Origin: Streptomyces sp. S3(2020)
GTDB taxonomy: Bacteria; Actinomycetota; Actinomycetes; Streptomycetales; Streptomycetaceae
NCBI RefSeq assembly: GCF_013044505.1
Contig: NZ_JABERD010000006.1
Coordinates: 47,281-111,280 of the forward strand
DNA length: 64,000 nucleotides
Reading direction: 5' to 3'
Part shown: positions 25,394 to 32,947 of the stretch, in pieces
Numbering within the stretch: the stretch's first letter is position 1
Layout: each line of letters starts with the position of its first letter
The notes under the pieces: generated by a model
What the model saw: only the letters and a program-made list of their open reading frames with translations
The model's database searches: none
Told to the model about the DNA's origin: nothing
Made by a program: the position numbers and the translations under genes

Positions 25394-26155
25394 ATGAGCC
25401 TCGCGACGGCAACGCTCGACAGGGCGCCGGAGGAGTCGGTCACGGCCCGGGTCCGCGAGGCCCTGGAGGCGGTGTTCGAAGCCGTGGCCGCGACCCGTAC
25501 CGACACGACGGCCCTGCTGGAACGGGTGGCCGCCGAGGGCCGCCGCCCCGCGACCGTGGACCTCGCCGCGCTCCGCCCCGGCCTCCATCTGCGGCTCGCC
25601 CGCGAGGAGTTGGTCTCCGGGGTCGGCTTCGTCGCCGCACCGGGTCTGCTGGGCGACGTACCGGCATGGCTGGAGTGGTGGCAGTCGGGGCGCGACGGGG
25701 ACGTACGGCCGCTGCTCCTGGACCTCGATCCCGAGCACTCGGCGTACGCCGACTACACGCACTGGGACTGGTTCGCCCTCCCCCGCGACACCGGGGAACG
25801 CGCGGTGGCCGGTCCGTACGTCGACTACCTCTGTTCCGACGAGTACAGCCTCACCCTGTCCGCGCCGGTGCGGGTCGAGGGGCGGTTCGCCGGGGTGGCC
25901 GCCGCGGACGTGTATCTGCGGCACTTCGAGGCGGCCGTGATGCCGATGCTGCGCCGGCTGCCCGGACCGGCGCGGCTGGTGAACGCGCGCGGCCGGGTCG
26001 CGGCCTCGACCGACCCCCGGCACCTGGTCGGTTCGCTCAGCAAGGGACCGGACTTCGCGCGGGCTCTCGCGTCGGGCCGTCCGGGCCACGCGGACGGGCT
26101 GCGGCTGGCGCCGTGCGACGGGGTGCCCCTGGTGCTGGTGACCGCCGCCCGGTGA
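25394..26155 (+). CDS. Cache-domain-like protein, unknown function
   Basis: The 253-residue protein lacks a signal peptide or membrane helix. Its core (SGVGFVAAPGLLGDVPAWLEWWQ...DYTHWDWFALPRDTGERAVAGPYVDYLCSDEYSLTLSAPVRVEGRFAGVAAADVYL) resembles cache-type ligand-sensing domains, with the wDWYxxp...GPYvD pattern seen in amino-acid and amine receptors. AGGAGGG precedes the ATG. Its place next to the FadR-type regulator and polyamine-type importer suggests a soluble sensor or ligand-binding partner, which is inference. Confidence 0.75.
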   Translation: MSLATATLDRAPEESVTARVREALEAVFEAVAATRTDTTALLERVAAEGRRPATVDLAALRPGLHLRLAREELVSGVGFVAAPGLLGDVPAWLEWWQSGRDGDVRPLLLDLDPEHSAYADYTHWDWFALPRDTGERAVAGPYVDYLCSDEYSLTLSAPVRVEGRFAGVAAADVYLRHFEAAVMPMLRRLPGPARLVNARGRVAASTDPRHLVGSLSKGPDFARALASGRPGHADGLRLAPCDGVPLVLVTAAR

Positions 26156-26218
26156 CCCGGGGCGGGGTCCGGTCGAACATCGCCGGGCACATCCCGGAGG
26201 CTCTCCGTGCGGACGTGC

Positions 26219-26878
26219 TCACTCCGCGGCGGAAACCACCCTCAGATGGGCCGCGGAGCGGCGTGCGCCCCGGGGCCTCGCCGACGGCCGGCGCGTCTCG
26301 CGCAGGACCAGGGTCAGCCGGGTGTAGCCCAGCTCCTGGAGGGTGGTGGGCGTCTCGTCGACGACCCGGCAGTCGGTGGCGCCCCAGCGCGGATCGGGGT
26401 GCAGGACCGGACGGACCGCGCCGTCGTGGGCGAAGGCCCGCTCGCCGACCGCGCGGATCCAGTGCGGCAGACCGTGCCGGTAGGCGGCCTCCATGATGGG
26501 GTCCTGGGCGATGTCCCGGCGGATCGACTGAAGCCCCTGGTCATGGCCGTTGCGCTCCACGGCGGCCGCGAAGTGGGCGAGCGCCGGCAGACACCAGCTG
26601 GACTCGTGCTCACCGAGGACCGTGCCCGCGTCCGGGTGGAACAGCACGAACCTGAGGAAGTTGTCGTCGGGCATGGCGGTGGGATGCGGGCCCACCTCAC
26701 CGAAAAGTGTCTCGAAAGCGGTGTTCGACAGCACGACGTCCCACCGGTGGTCGAGGACGACCGAGGGAAAGGGGACGGCATCCAGGAGGGTGGTGTAGTC
26801 CTGCAGATACGCCCGGGCCTCAAGACTGTCGGGGACGGGCCGCGGCTCCGGCCGCTGCCTTCCTGCCTGTTGTGCCAT
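26219..26878 (-). CDS. Stand-alone MmyB-type ligand-binding domain protein
   Basis: The 219-residue protein looks like the C-terminal sensor half of MmyB/MltR-type regulators (YLQDYTTLLDAVPFPSVVLDHRWDVVLSNTAFETLF...DDNFLRFVLFHPDAG...HFAAAVERNGHDQGLQ). The usual N-terminal HTH is missing: only about 22 residues precede the domain and no HTH is encoded upstream in any frame I could read. The C-terminal tail is Arg-rich. It may work as a co-regulator or small-molecule sensor. It converges on the cache-type gene and is divergent from the XRE-like gene. Confidence 0.7.
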   Translation of the reverse strand: MAQQAGRQRPEPRPVPDSLEARAYLQDYTTLLDAVPFPSVVLDHRWDVVLSNTAFETLFGEVGPHPTAMPDDNFLRFVLFHPDAGTVLGEHESSWCLPALAHFAAAVERNGHDQGLQSIRRDIAQDPIMEAAYRHGLPHWIRAVGERAFAHDGAVRPVLHPDPRWGATDCRVVDETPTTLQELGYTRLTLVLRETRRPSARPRGARRSAAHLRVVSAAE

Positions 26879-26949
26879 CGGGAGGTCACCCCTCTTGCCT
26901 ATGCGGCCTTCACGCGGCGCCCCGATCCTGCTGCCCGAGCGCGAGTCGT

Positions 26950-27006
26950 GTCAACTATCGTGGCATTTCGTGCCTGTTGACGGCTGAAATTGGCCACAGT
27001 TGTGGC
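26950..27006. promoter_or_regulatory. Two inverted repeats between the MmyB-type and HTH genes
   Basis: GTCAAC (26950-26955) pairs with GTTGAC (26976-26981), with an inner TGGCA/TGCC pair, and GCCACAGTTGTGGC lies at 26993-27006. Both sit in the 237-base AT-enriched divergent region and are candidate operators for the HTH protein encoded at 27116. Confidence 0.4.
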
Positions 27007-27115
27007 GAGACCTGGATGTAAGTTCGAACGAGGGGCTACTCTCCCGGGAGTTCACGGCAACTGCATGTGATGATCGCCCTGTGAGAAGCCAGTGAGAGAC
27101 GTAGGAGATCTGTCG

Positions 27116-27772
27116 GTGACGGATGGCTTCGCGAGTCCGGCCACCGCGGTGACGGCTGCGCTGCCGGGCGTCGTCGCCCGGGTCACCGCGCTCGCCGACC
27201 GGCTCGGCGTGCCGCACGCGGAGGTCCTGCACATCGGCCGCCTCTCGGTGGCCTCCGGCGTCCCCGAGCCCGTGGTCAAGTCCCTGCTGGGCGGCCGCCC
27301 CGCGGGCGAGCCCGACGTACAGGCCCGCTTCCTCCAGCGCCTGGGCCTGCTGCGGCGCACCCGGCTCAAGCCCAACGGCCGCAAGTACACCCAGCAGGAG
27401 ATCGCCGACGGCGCCTTCATGTCCCGGCAGCAGGCGGGCGCCCTCATCAACGGCGACCGGCGGCCCACCATGGAGCACTGCGACGCCATCCAGCGCTTCT
27501 TCCGGGTGCACGCCGGATTCCTCACGGCCGAGGACCCCGAGGCGCTCGCCGGGGCCCTGCAGCGCACGGAGCAGGAGCTGCTCCAGAAGCTGGCCGACCG
27601 CGAGAAGGAGGCGTCGGCCGCGGCCGGCGATCCGCTGGAGCGGCTGCTCCAGGACCACGGCGTCCGCGGGATCGCCTGGCGGGCCGCGCAGCTGCCCACC
27701 GACCAGCACCGCGACAAGGTCGCCGAATGGCTGGACATGCTCCTGGAGAGCGTCAAACGGCCCGAGTCGTGA
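27116..27772 (+). CDS. XRE-like helix-turn-helix protein paired with a metalloprotease
   Basis: The 218-residue protein has an HTH-like centre (KYTQQEIADGAFMSRQQAGALINGDRRPTMEHCDAIQRFFRV, about residues 85-125) of the lambda-repressor type. It is preceded by a helical region and followed by an acidic helical C-terminus. GTG 27116 is chosen because AGGAG lies 9 bases upstream. The gene overlaps or nearly touches the ImmA/IrrE-type protease gene. In known ImmA/ImmR and IrrE/DdrO pairs the protease cleaves the HTH repressor to derepress target genes; the same logic is likely here. Confidence 0.8.
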   Translation: MTDGFASPATAVTAALPGVVARVTALADRLGVPHAEVLHIGRLSVASGVPEPVVKSLLGGRPAGEPDVQARFLQRLGLLRRTRLKPNGRKYTQQEIADGAFMSRQQAGALINGDRRPTMEHCDAIQRFFRVHAGFLTAEDPEALAGALQRTEQELLQKLADREKEASAAAGDPLERLLQDHGVRGIAWRAAQLPTDQHRDKVAEWLDMLLESVKRPES

Positions 27773-27786
27773 GCCGGGGGATAACT

Positions 27787-28332
27787 GTGGGCATCGGTAG
27801 GGAAATGCGCCGCCTGTGCGGCGAGCTGGTGGCGGAACTGACCCTCCCCGCACCGGCGCGCCCGGCGGACCTGTACACCGAACTCTGCGAGGCGATGAGC
27901 CGGCGCCGCGGTCGGCCGGTCCACTTCCGTACGGCCGCGTTCCCGCCCGACACCGCGAGCGGGCTGTGGCTCGACATGGCCGACCAGGATCTCGTCGTCG
28001 TGGAGGAACGCACCGCTCCCGGGCACCAGTTGGTCATCCTCGGCCACGAGCTGTGGCACATGAAGGCCGGGCACTGCAGTCACCATGTCGAGGGCGCCGC
28101 GGTCGCGGCCCGCATGCTCAGCGACGACGCGGACCTGCGGGCCACCGTTCTGAAGGTCGCCGCCCGCAGCCGGTTCGACCAGGCCGACGAGAAGGAGGCC
28201 GAGCGCTTCGGCCTGCTGCTCGCCAGCAAGTGCCGTGCCTGGCTGGACGGTTCGTCGGCGCGGCCCGTCCAGCTCGACCGCCTCGCGGGCCGTATCGAGG
28301 CCTCGCTGGGCTACCTCGGCCCCAAGAGCTGA
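27787..28332 (+). CDS. ImmA/IrrE-type zinc metalloprotease
   Basis: The 181-residue protein carries the zinc-protease helix GHELWHMKAGH with His87, Glu88 and His91, and a likely third ligand in the following DEKEAERFGLLL helix. This matches the ImmA/IrrE (COG2856) fold. GTG 27787 is preferred because GGGGG lies 6 bases upstream; GTG 27769, which overlaps the HTH stop, is the alternative. The pairing with an HTH gene is the defining context of the family. In some Streptomyces annotations it is labelled a toxin component, but the motif argues for a site-specific protease. Confidence 0.82.
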   Translation: MGIGREMRRLCGELVAELTLPAPARPADLYTELCEAMSRRRGRPVHFRTAAFPPDTASGLWLDMADQDLVVVEERTAPGHQLVILGHELWHMKAGHCSHHVEGAAVAARMLSDDADLRATVLKVAARSRFDQADEKEAERFGLLLASKCRAWLDGSSARPVQLDRLAGRIEASLGYLGPKS

Positions 28333-28348
28333 CCGGCGGCGGCACCGG

Positions 28349-29371
28349 TCAGGTCGCGCTGCGTTCGCTCGCCTCGCGCAGGTCGCGTTCGGTGGCACGG
28401 CTCAGCGGGATGCCGGGCCGGCCCTCGCACAGCAGCTCGCGCCAGTGCTCACGGCTCCAGTCCGCCGGCGCCGTGGTCGCGGTGAACTCCTCGACCAGGG
28501 AGACGAACCGCCCGGGATCGGTGTGGAACGGAAAGTGTCCCGCCCCCTCGAAGATCTCCAGCCGGCTCCCCGGCATCGCCTCGTGCGCCCCGAACGCGTG
28601 CCGCACCGGCACCACGCTGTCCCGGTCGCCCCACAGCAGCATCGTCGGCATGCCCTCGGTCAGATAGCACCGGTCGAGCATCGTCACCACCTGCCCCCGC
28701 CAGTCGACCACCGCGCGCAGCGTGCGGATGAAGGCGTTGCGTGAGGTCTCGTCCGGCAGCGCGTCCACGAGGTTCAGCAGGTCGGGGGCGTCCTGCCCGA
28801 GGTCGGTGTCGAGCAGCTTCATCAGCCTTACGGCGAGCCCCACTTGCCACCGCATCCCCGGCAGTCGCAACGAGGACAGCATCAGGTCGGCGCCGGGCAG
28901 CGACACCATCCGCAGCACGGGATTCACCTCACGCCCCACGCCGCCCGCGCTGACCAGGATGAGGCGCTCGGTGCGCTCGGGGAACTGGTAGGCGAACTGC
29001 ATGGCCACGCCACCGCCCAGCGAGTGCCCGACGAGCGTCGCCGTCTCGACGCCGAGGGTGGTCAGCAGATCGCGCACCCCGTTGGCGTACGCGGCCACCG
29101 AGTAGTCGGCGCGCGGTTTGTCCGAGGCGCCGTGGCCGAGCAGGTCGGGGGCGATCACGGTGTGGGTGCGGGCGAGGTCGGGGATGAGTTCGGCCCAGGT
29201 GGCGGAGGAGTCCCCGATGCCGTGGATGAGGACCAGCGCGGGCCCCTCGCCGGCCATCCGGAAGGCCCGGCGATGGCCGTGCACGACCCGGTACTGCAAC
29301 TCGAGTTCACCGTCGCCCACGGAGCGCAGCCGTACGGTGCGCGCCGGGCGGCGGTGCGGGACGTCGACCAC
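28349..29371 (-). CDS. Alpha/beta-fold hydrolase
   Basis: The 340-residue protein has the oxyanion segment LIHGIGDSSATW (residues 49-60), the nucleophile elbow GHSLGGG (Ser117), an Asp in WGDRDSVVP and the catalytic His in GAGHFPFH. It is cytoplasmic, with no signal peptide. The family covers esterases, C-C bond hydrolases and epoxide hydrolases, so the substrate cannot be named. GTG 29371 has GGGGAGG 7 bases upstream. It converges on the protease gene with a 16-base gap. Confidence 0.88.
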   Translation of the reverse strand: MVDVPHRRPARTVRLRSVGDGELELQYRVVHGHRRAFRMAGEGPALVLIHGIGDSSATWAELIPDLARTHTVIAPDLLGHGASDKPRADYSVAAYANGVRDLLTTLGVETATLVGHSLGGGVAMQFAYQFPERTERLILVSAGGVGREVNPVLRMVSLPGADLMLSSLRLPGMRWQVGLAVRLMKLLDTDLGQDAPDLLNLVDALPDETSRNAFIRTLRAVVDWRGQVVTMLDRCYLTEGMPTMLLWGDRDSVVPVRHAFGAHEAMPGSRLEIFEGAGHFPFHTDPGRFVSLVEEFTATTAPADWSREHWRELLCEGRPGIPLSRATERDLREASERSAT

Positions 29372-29591
29372 GCACGTGCCTCCCCGTTCCCTGGCCGCCG
29401 GGCAGCGGCCGAAAGCCCTTCCCTCCAGCGTAGAACTCCATTCCCACCGGTGATTTCGCCGAGGTTTCGCCTCCGCTAAGCGGGCGAACCGGGGAGTGGC
29501 CGGGCCTCATTGTCAGTGGTGGGCGGCAAGCTGGAGTCGCACCCCTTGTACGGGTGCGCGACCGATGAGCCGACTTGGGGAGAGCCGACCG

Positions 29592-29819
29592 ATGCAGACC
29601 GCCGTACTCACCGACCGCGAGCGCACCGCCGTCCAGGCCTACCTGCGGCTTCTGCACACCGTGCGCGCAGCCTTCGACGGTCCGCCGGACGCACGGCGAC
29701 CACCCGTCGTGCCGCCCGCCGTGCTCGCGGAGGCGGAGCAGGCCCTGGCGGACGCGGGCCTCGTGGGCAACGAGGAGGAGTTCTTCCGGCTGCTGCGGAG
29801 CTGGCTCCCGCGTCCCTGA
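29592..29819 (+). CDS. Small hypothetical protein, 75 residues
   Basis: The product MQTAVLTDRERTAVQAYLRLLHTVRAAFDGPPD... is a short, probably helical, acidic cytoplasmic protein. ATG 29592 is taken because GGGGAG lies about 10 bases upstream; an in-frame ATG at 29565 is possible. It ends 9 bases before the converging phosphopantetheinyl transferase. Coding is supported by strong G/C at third positions in this frame. I recognise no family. Confidence 0.6.
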   Translation: MQTAVLTDRERTAVQAYLRLLHTVRAAFDGPPDARRPPVVPPAVLAEAEQALADAGLVGNEEEFFRLLRSWLPRP

Positions 29820-29828
29820 GGCCCGAGC

Positions 29829-30503
29829 TCAGGTGTGCGGCACCACGACGGCGGTCGCGACCAGCCCGCGCCTCACGGTCCAGCGCCCCTCGAAGCGGTC
29901 GAGGCGCCGGCCGCCCACCGTCGGCCCGGGTACGAGGAGTTCGGCGCTGAGGCTGCCGGCGAGCCGGTCGCCGGGGTGGACGGAGAGCTCGATGTCGGCC
30001 TCGGTGAAGTCGAGCCACTTCCCGGTGAGCGGGAACCACGCCTTGTAGACCGACTCCTTGGCGCTGAACAGCAGCCGGTCCCAGTGGACGTCGGGCCGTT
30101 CCTCGCCCAGCCGGCGCAGCCGGTCCGCCTCGGTGGGCAGGGAGGTGTAGGCGAGGACTCCGTCGGGGAGCGGCTCGTGGGGTTCGGCGTCGATCCCGAG
30201 GGAGGCCAGGTCGGCGGCGCGTACGAGGGCGGCGGCGCGGTAGCCGTCGCAGTGGGTCATGCTGCCGGCCAGGCCGGCGGGCCACTGCGGGGCGCCGCTG
30301 GCGCCGGGCAGGACGGGCTGGGGCGGGACGCCCAGCTTCTCCATGGCGCGACGGGCGCAGGAACGCACCGCGGCGAACTCGCGTCGGCGTTTGTCCGCCG
30401 CCCGCGCCACGACGGCCGCTTCCTCGGGGTACAGCGGCGCGATCCCGTCGTCACCGTACGTCTCCACGGCCACCACCGTGTCCGGCAGCAGCTCCTCGAT
30501 CAC
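29829..30503 (-). CDS. 4'-phosphopantetheinyl transferase (EntD/Sfp type)
   Basis: The 224-residue enzyme would attach phosphopantetheine from CoA to acyl or peptidyl carrier proteins. The family signatures are GIDAE (103-107, metal-binding Asp105 and Glu107) and FSAKESVYKAWFP with Lys149, Glu150 and Lys154. RRREFAAVRSCARRA and GSMTHCDGY are the EntD-type N-terminal CoA-binding motifs. GTG 30503 has AAGGAGG 9 bases upstream, inside the metallophosphoesterase gene, which it overlaps by 53 bases. No polyketide or peptide synthase lies in this window, so it probably serves clusters elsewhere. Confidence 0.92.
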   Translation of the reverse strand: MIEELLPDTVVAVETYGDDGIAPLYPEEAAVVARAADKRRREFAAVRSCARRAMEKLGVPPQPVLPGASGAPQWPAGLAGSMTHCDGYRAAALVRAADLASLGIDAEPHEPLPDGVLAYTSLPTEADRLRRLGEERPDVHWDRLLFSAKESVYKAWFPLTGKWLDFTEADIELSVHPGDRLAGSLSAELLVPGPTVGGRRLDRFEGRWTVRRGLVATAVVVPHT

Positions 30504-31359
30504 GGGGCCCGACCTCCTTGGGCAGGATGCGGCGCAGTCGGCCCGGCGGGTCGGGGCGCTCGCGCCACTCCCGGGGGTATCCGACCGACACCTCTTCGAA
30601 GCGGACACCGTCGTGCCAGGTGGTCCGCGGGATGTGCAGATGACCGTAGACCATGGTCTGGACGCGGAACCTGCGGTGCCAGTCGGCGGTGAGCCGCGTG
30701 CCGCACCACATGGCGAACTCGGGGTACCAGAGCACCTCGGTCGGGTGCCGGTCCAGGGGGTAGTGGTTGACGAGCACGGTGGGCAGGTCCTCGGGCAGCT
30801 CGGCGAGTCTGCGGGCGGTCTCCTCGACCCGGGCCCGGCACCAGGCCTCGCGGCTCGGGTAGGGGTCGGGGTGCAGCAGGTGCTCGTCGTTGCAGACGAT
30901 GCCGGTGCCGTACGCGTACTCCAGCCCCTGCTCCTTGGTCGTGCAGCCGGCGGGCAGGAAGGAGTAGTCGTACAGCAGGAAGAGCGGGGCGACGGCGACC
31001 GGACCGCCGGGGCCCTCCCAGACGGGATAGGGGTCCTCGGGGGTGACGACGCCGAGTTCGCGGCAGAGCGCGACGAGGTGTTCGTAGCGCTCGACGCCGC
31101 GCAGGGTGACCTCGTCGTCGGGGTGGGTCCACAGCTCGTGGTTGCCGGGGACCCAGACGACCTTGCGGAAGCGGCCGGCGAGTGTCTGGAGGGTCCGGCG
31201 GATCGCGGAGACGGTCTCGGCGACGTCACCGGCCACGAGGAGCCAGTCCTCGTCCGTCCCGGGGCGCATCTCCTCGACGAGGGCGCGGTTCTCCGGGTAG
31301 CCGACATGCAGGTCACTGATGGCCAGCAGCTGTGCGGAACCACCGGCCCTCGACGTCAC
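30451..31359 (-). CDS. Calcineurin-type metallophosphoesterase
   Basis: The 302-residue protein has the metal-site motifs of the family in order: DLH (Asp16, His18), LLVAGDVAE, WVPGNHELW, LVNHYPL and YGHLHIPR. It is cytoplasmic. GTG 31359 follows a GGAGG ribosome site at 8 bases; upstream in-frame starts lack one. Its 3' end overlaps the phosphopantetheinyl transferase by 53 bases, implying coupled expression. A role linked to CoA or holo-carrier turnover, such as carrier-protein hydrolase, is a fair guess but nothing in the sequence proves it. Confidence 0.87.
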   Translation of the reverse strand: MTSRAGGSAQLLAISDLHVGYPENRALVEEMRPGTDEDWLLVAGDVAETVSAIRRTLQTLAGRFRKVVWVPGNHELWTHPDDEVTLRGVERYEHLVALCRELGVVTPEDPYPVWEGPGGPVAVAPLFLLYDYSFLPAGCTTKEQGLEYAYGTGIVCNDEHLLHPDPYPSREAWCRARVEETARRLAELPEDLPTVLVNHYPLDRHPTEVLWYPEFAMWCGTRLTADWHRRFRVQTMVYGHLHIPRTTWHDGVRFEEVSVGYPREWRERPDPPGRLRRILPKEVGPRDRGAAAGHGGGRGDVR

Positions 31360-31628
31360 CTCTCGCCCCTCCGAGCTCACGAATGGGACCACGAGAGCAC
31401 ATTCACGGCGCTTGGACAAGCGGCCCGGCACGGCGCGAAGAGGCATCGTTCAAGATCGAATAATCCGTAACACGCGCGTTGCACGCGGGACCCTCCGGAA
31501 GCCGTATGATCGCCCCAACACCACCGCCATGAACTTCCCTTCGCGCAGGGCGGTTTGGTGACCCTCCTCACACCCTGGCCGGGCTCGGCCTGCTTCGCCG
31601 TGCCCGAAAACCCCGAAAGGCGGCCTGC

Positions 31629-32762
31629 ATGATCTCTCGCGTACGCGTCTGGCTCAACCGCACGTACGCGGAGAACGTGTTCTTCATGGATCAGCTGCGC
31701 CGAAATCCCAGTGATCGGGCCGTCGAGATCCATGCGACGCACGGCGACGCGGACTCCCCCGTACTGGCCGCCGCCGACACGGCCGAGCTGGAGCCGGAGG
31801 GTCTGTCCCCGGCCGCGTACGTCGAGTACGCGCTCGACCAGTGCACCCGGCGCGGCATCGACGTCTTCGTGCCCCGGCTGCACCAGTCGGCGATCGTGGC
31901 GCACCGAGCGGACTTCGAGGCGGCCGGTACGGCACTCCTCGCGCCGCCGCCGGAGGCCGTGGCCGTCTTCCACGACAAGGTGATCGCGTACGAGGCCGTA
32001 CAGGCCATCGGGGTGCCCGTGCCGCCGTGGTACCGGGTGCGGACCGCCGAGGAACTCGTCGTCGCCGTCGAGAAGTTGGAGGCCGGCGGGCACAAGGCCT
32101 GCTTCAAGCCGGCGTCCGGCGCGGGCGGGGTGGGCTTCCGTGTGATCACGCGCGCCCCCTTCTCACTCGTTCACCTCAACGGCTTCCCCAGCCCGTACGT
32201 CCCGCTGGACACGGTCGTGGAGGCGCTGACGCAGGCCGACGAGCAGGTGGACTGGCTGGTCATGCCGCGCCTGGAGCAGCCGGAGGTGTCGGTCGACTGC
32301 CTCACGGGTCCCGACAACCGGATCCGGCTGGCGGTCGGCCGCACCAAGAACGGGCGCCGTCGCGGGTTCACGCTGCACGAGCAGTGGCTGGAGCCGGCAC
32401 GGATGATCGCGGAGGGGTTCGGGCTCCACTACCTGTCCAACATCCAGTTCCGGATGTTCGGTGACACGCCGGTGCTGATGGATGTCAACACGCGGCCCGC
32501 GGGCGGGCTGCACCAGCTGTCGCTGTGCGGGGTCAACGCGCCTTGGGCCGCTGTGCAGTTGGCGCTGGGCGAGGACCCGGGAGAGATGGCTCCGCCGTTC
32601 CTGGGGCAGGACTACACGGTGGTGTCGGGACCGCGTCAGCTTCGGCCGGTGGCCATTCCGCATCAGCGGGCCGAGGTGTCGGAACCGCTGCCGGTGCCTG
32701 CGGCGCCCGAGCCGGTCGCCGTCGACTCCGTCCCGGCCGCGGGTCAGGTACTGCCGCTCTAG
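31629..32762 (+). CDS. ATP-grasp family protein
   Basis: The 377-residue protein has an ATP-grasp layout: an N-terminal lobe, then HDKVIAYEAVQAIGVPVPPWY, the ATP-binding HKACFKPASGAGGVGFRVI, and a metal-binding LSNIQFRMFGDTPVLMDVNTRPAGGLHQ. Such enzymes ligate a carboxylate to an amine or thiol through an acyl-phosphate. The substrate is unknown; the family resembles carbamoyl-phosphate-synthase-like stand-alone ligases. The C-terminal 45 residues are Pro/Val-rich. AAAGGCGG lies 6 bases upstream of the ATG. It stands alone, divergent from the metallophosphoesterase. Confidence 0.82.
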   Translation: MISRVRVWLNRTYAENVFFMDQLRRNPSDRAVEIHATHGDADSPVLAAADTAELEPEGLSPAAYVEYALDQCTRRGIDVFVPRLHQSAIVAHRADFEAAGTALLAPPPEAVAVFHDKVIAYEAVQAIGVPVPPWYRVRTAEELVVAVEKLEAGGHKACFKPASGAGGVGFRVITRAPFSLVHLNGFPSPYVPLDTVVEALTQADEQVDWLVMPRLEQPEVSVDCLTGPDNRIRLAVGRTKNGRRRGFTLHEQWLEPARMIAEGFGLHYLSNIQFRMFGDTPVLMDVNTRPAGGLHQLSLCGVNAPWAAVQLALGEDPGEMAPPFLGQDYTVVSGPRQLRPVAIPHQRAEVSEPLPVPAAPEPVAVDSVPAAGQVLPL

Positions 32763-32771
32763 GTCGTTGGC

Positions 32772-32822
32772 CGGGTGCGGGTTCGTCGTGGCTTGTCGCG
32801 CAGTTCCCCGCGCCCCTCAAAA
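32772..32822. repeat. Probable Streptomyces interspersed intergenic repeat
   Basis: The stretch containing CGCGCAGTTCCCCGCGCCCC (32797-32816) closely resembles a short sequence I recall as very common in intergenic regions of Streptomyces chromosomes, often after stop codons. Recognition is from memory; a self-genome search would settle it. Confidence 0.5.
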
Positions 32823-32837
32823 GCGTCTCCACCCACC

Positions 32838-32888
32838 GGTATGGACCAATTCCCTCCCTCACCCTTGACAGGTGGATTGGTCCATACC
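32838..32888. promoter_or_regulatory. Paired DasR-like operators in the chitinase promoter
   Basis: A perfect 13-bp inverted repeat (32838-32850 and 32876-32888, 25-base spacer) has arms that each read TGGTCCATACC[A/G] on one strand. This is close to the DasR site TGGTCTAGACCA and to the 12-bp repeats reported for Streptomyces chitinase promoters. A TTGACA -35 box at 32865-32870 lies between the arms, so bound repressor would cover the promoter. The inverted rather than direct arrangement is unusual. Confidence 0.65.
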
Positions 32889-32947
32889 AACTTGTGTTGC
32901 GCACTTCCCTGTACTCCCGAGCACCCCCATATCTTCAGGGAGATCAT

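Noticed and set aside
27116..28332. Classical toxin-antitoxin system
   Set aside because: The second gene has a zinc-protease HELWH motif and no toxin fold, so a repressor-protease pair is the better reading.
31479..31510. TTGCAC and TATGAT as promoter of the ATP-grasp gene
   Set aside because: The spacing is 20 bases, too long for a normal -35/-10 pair, so I did not annotate it.
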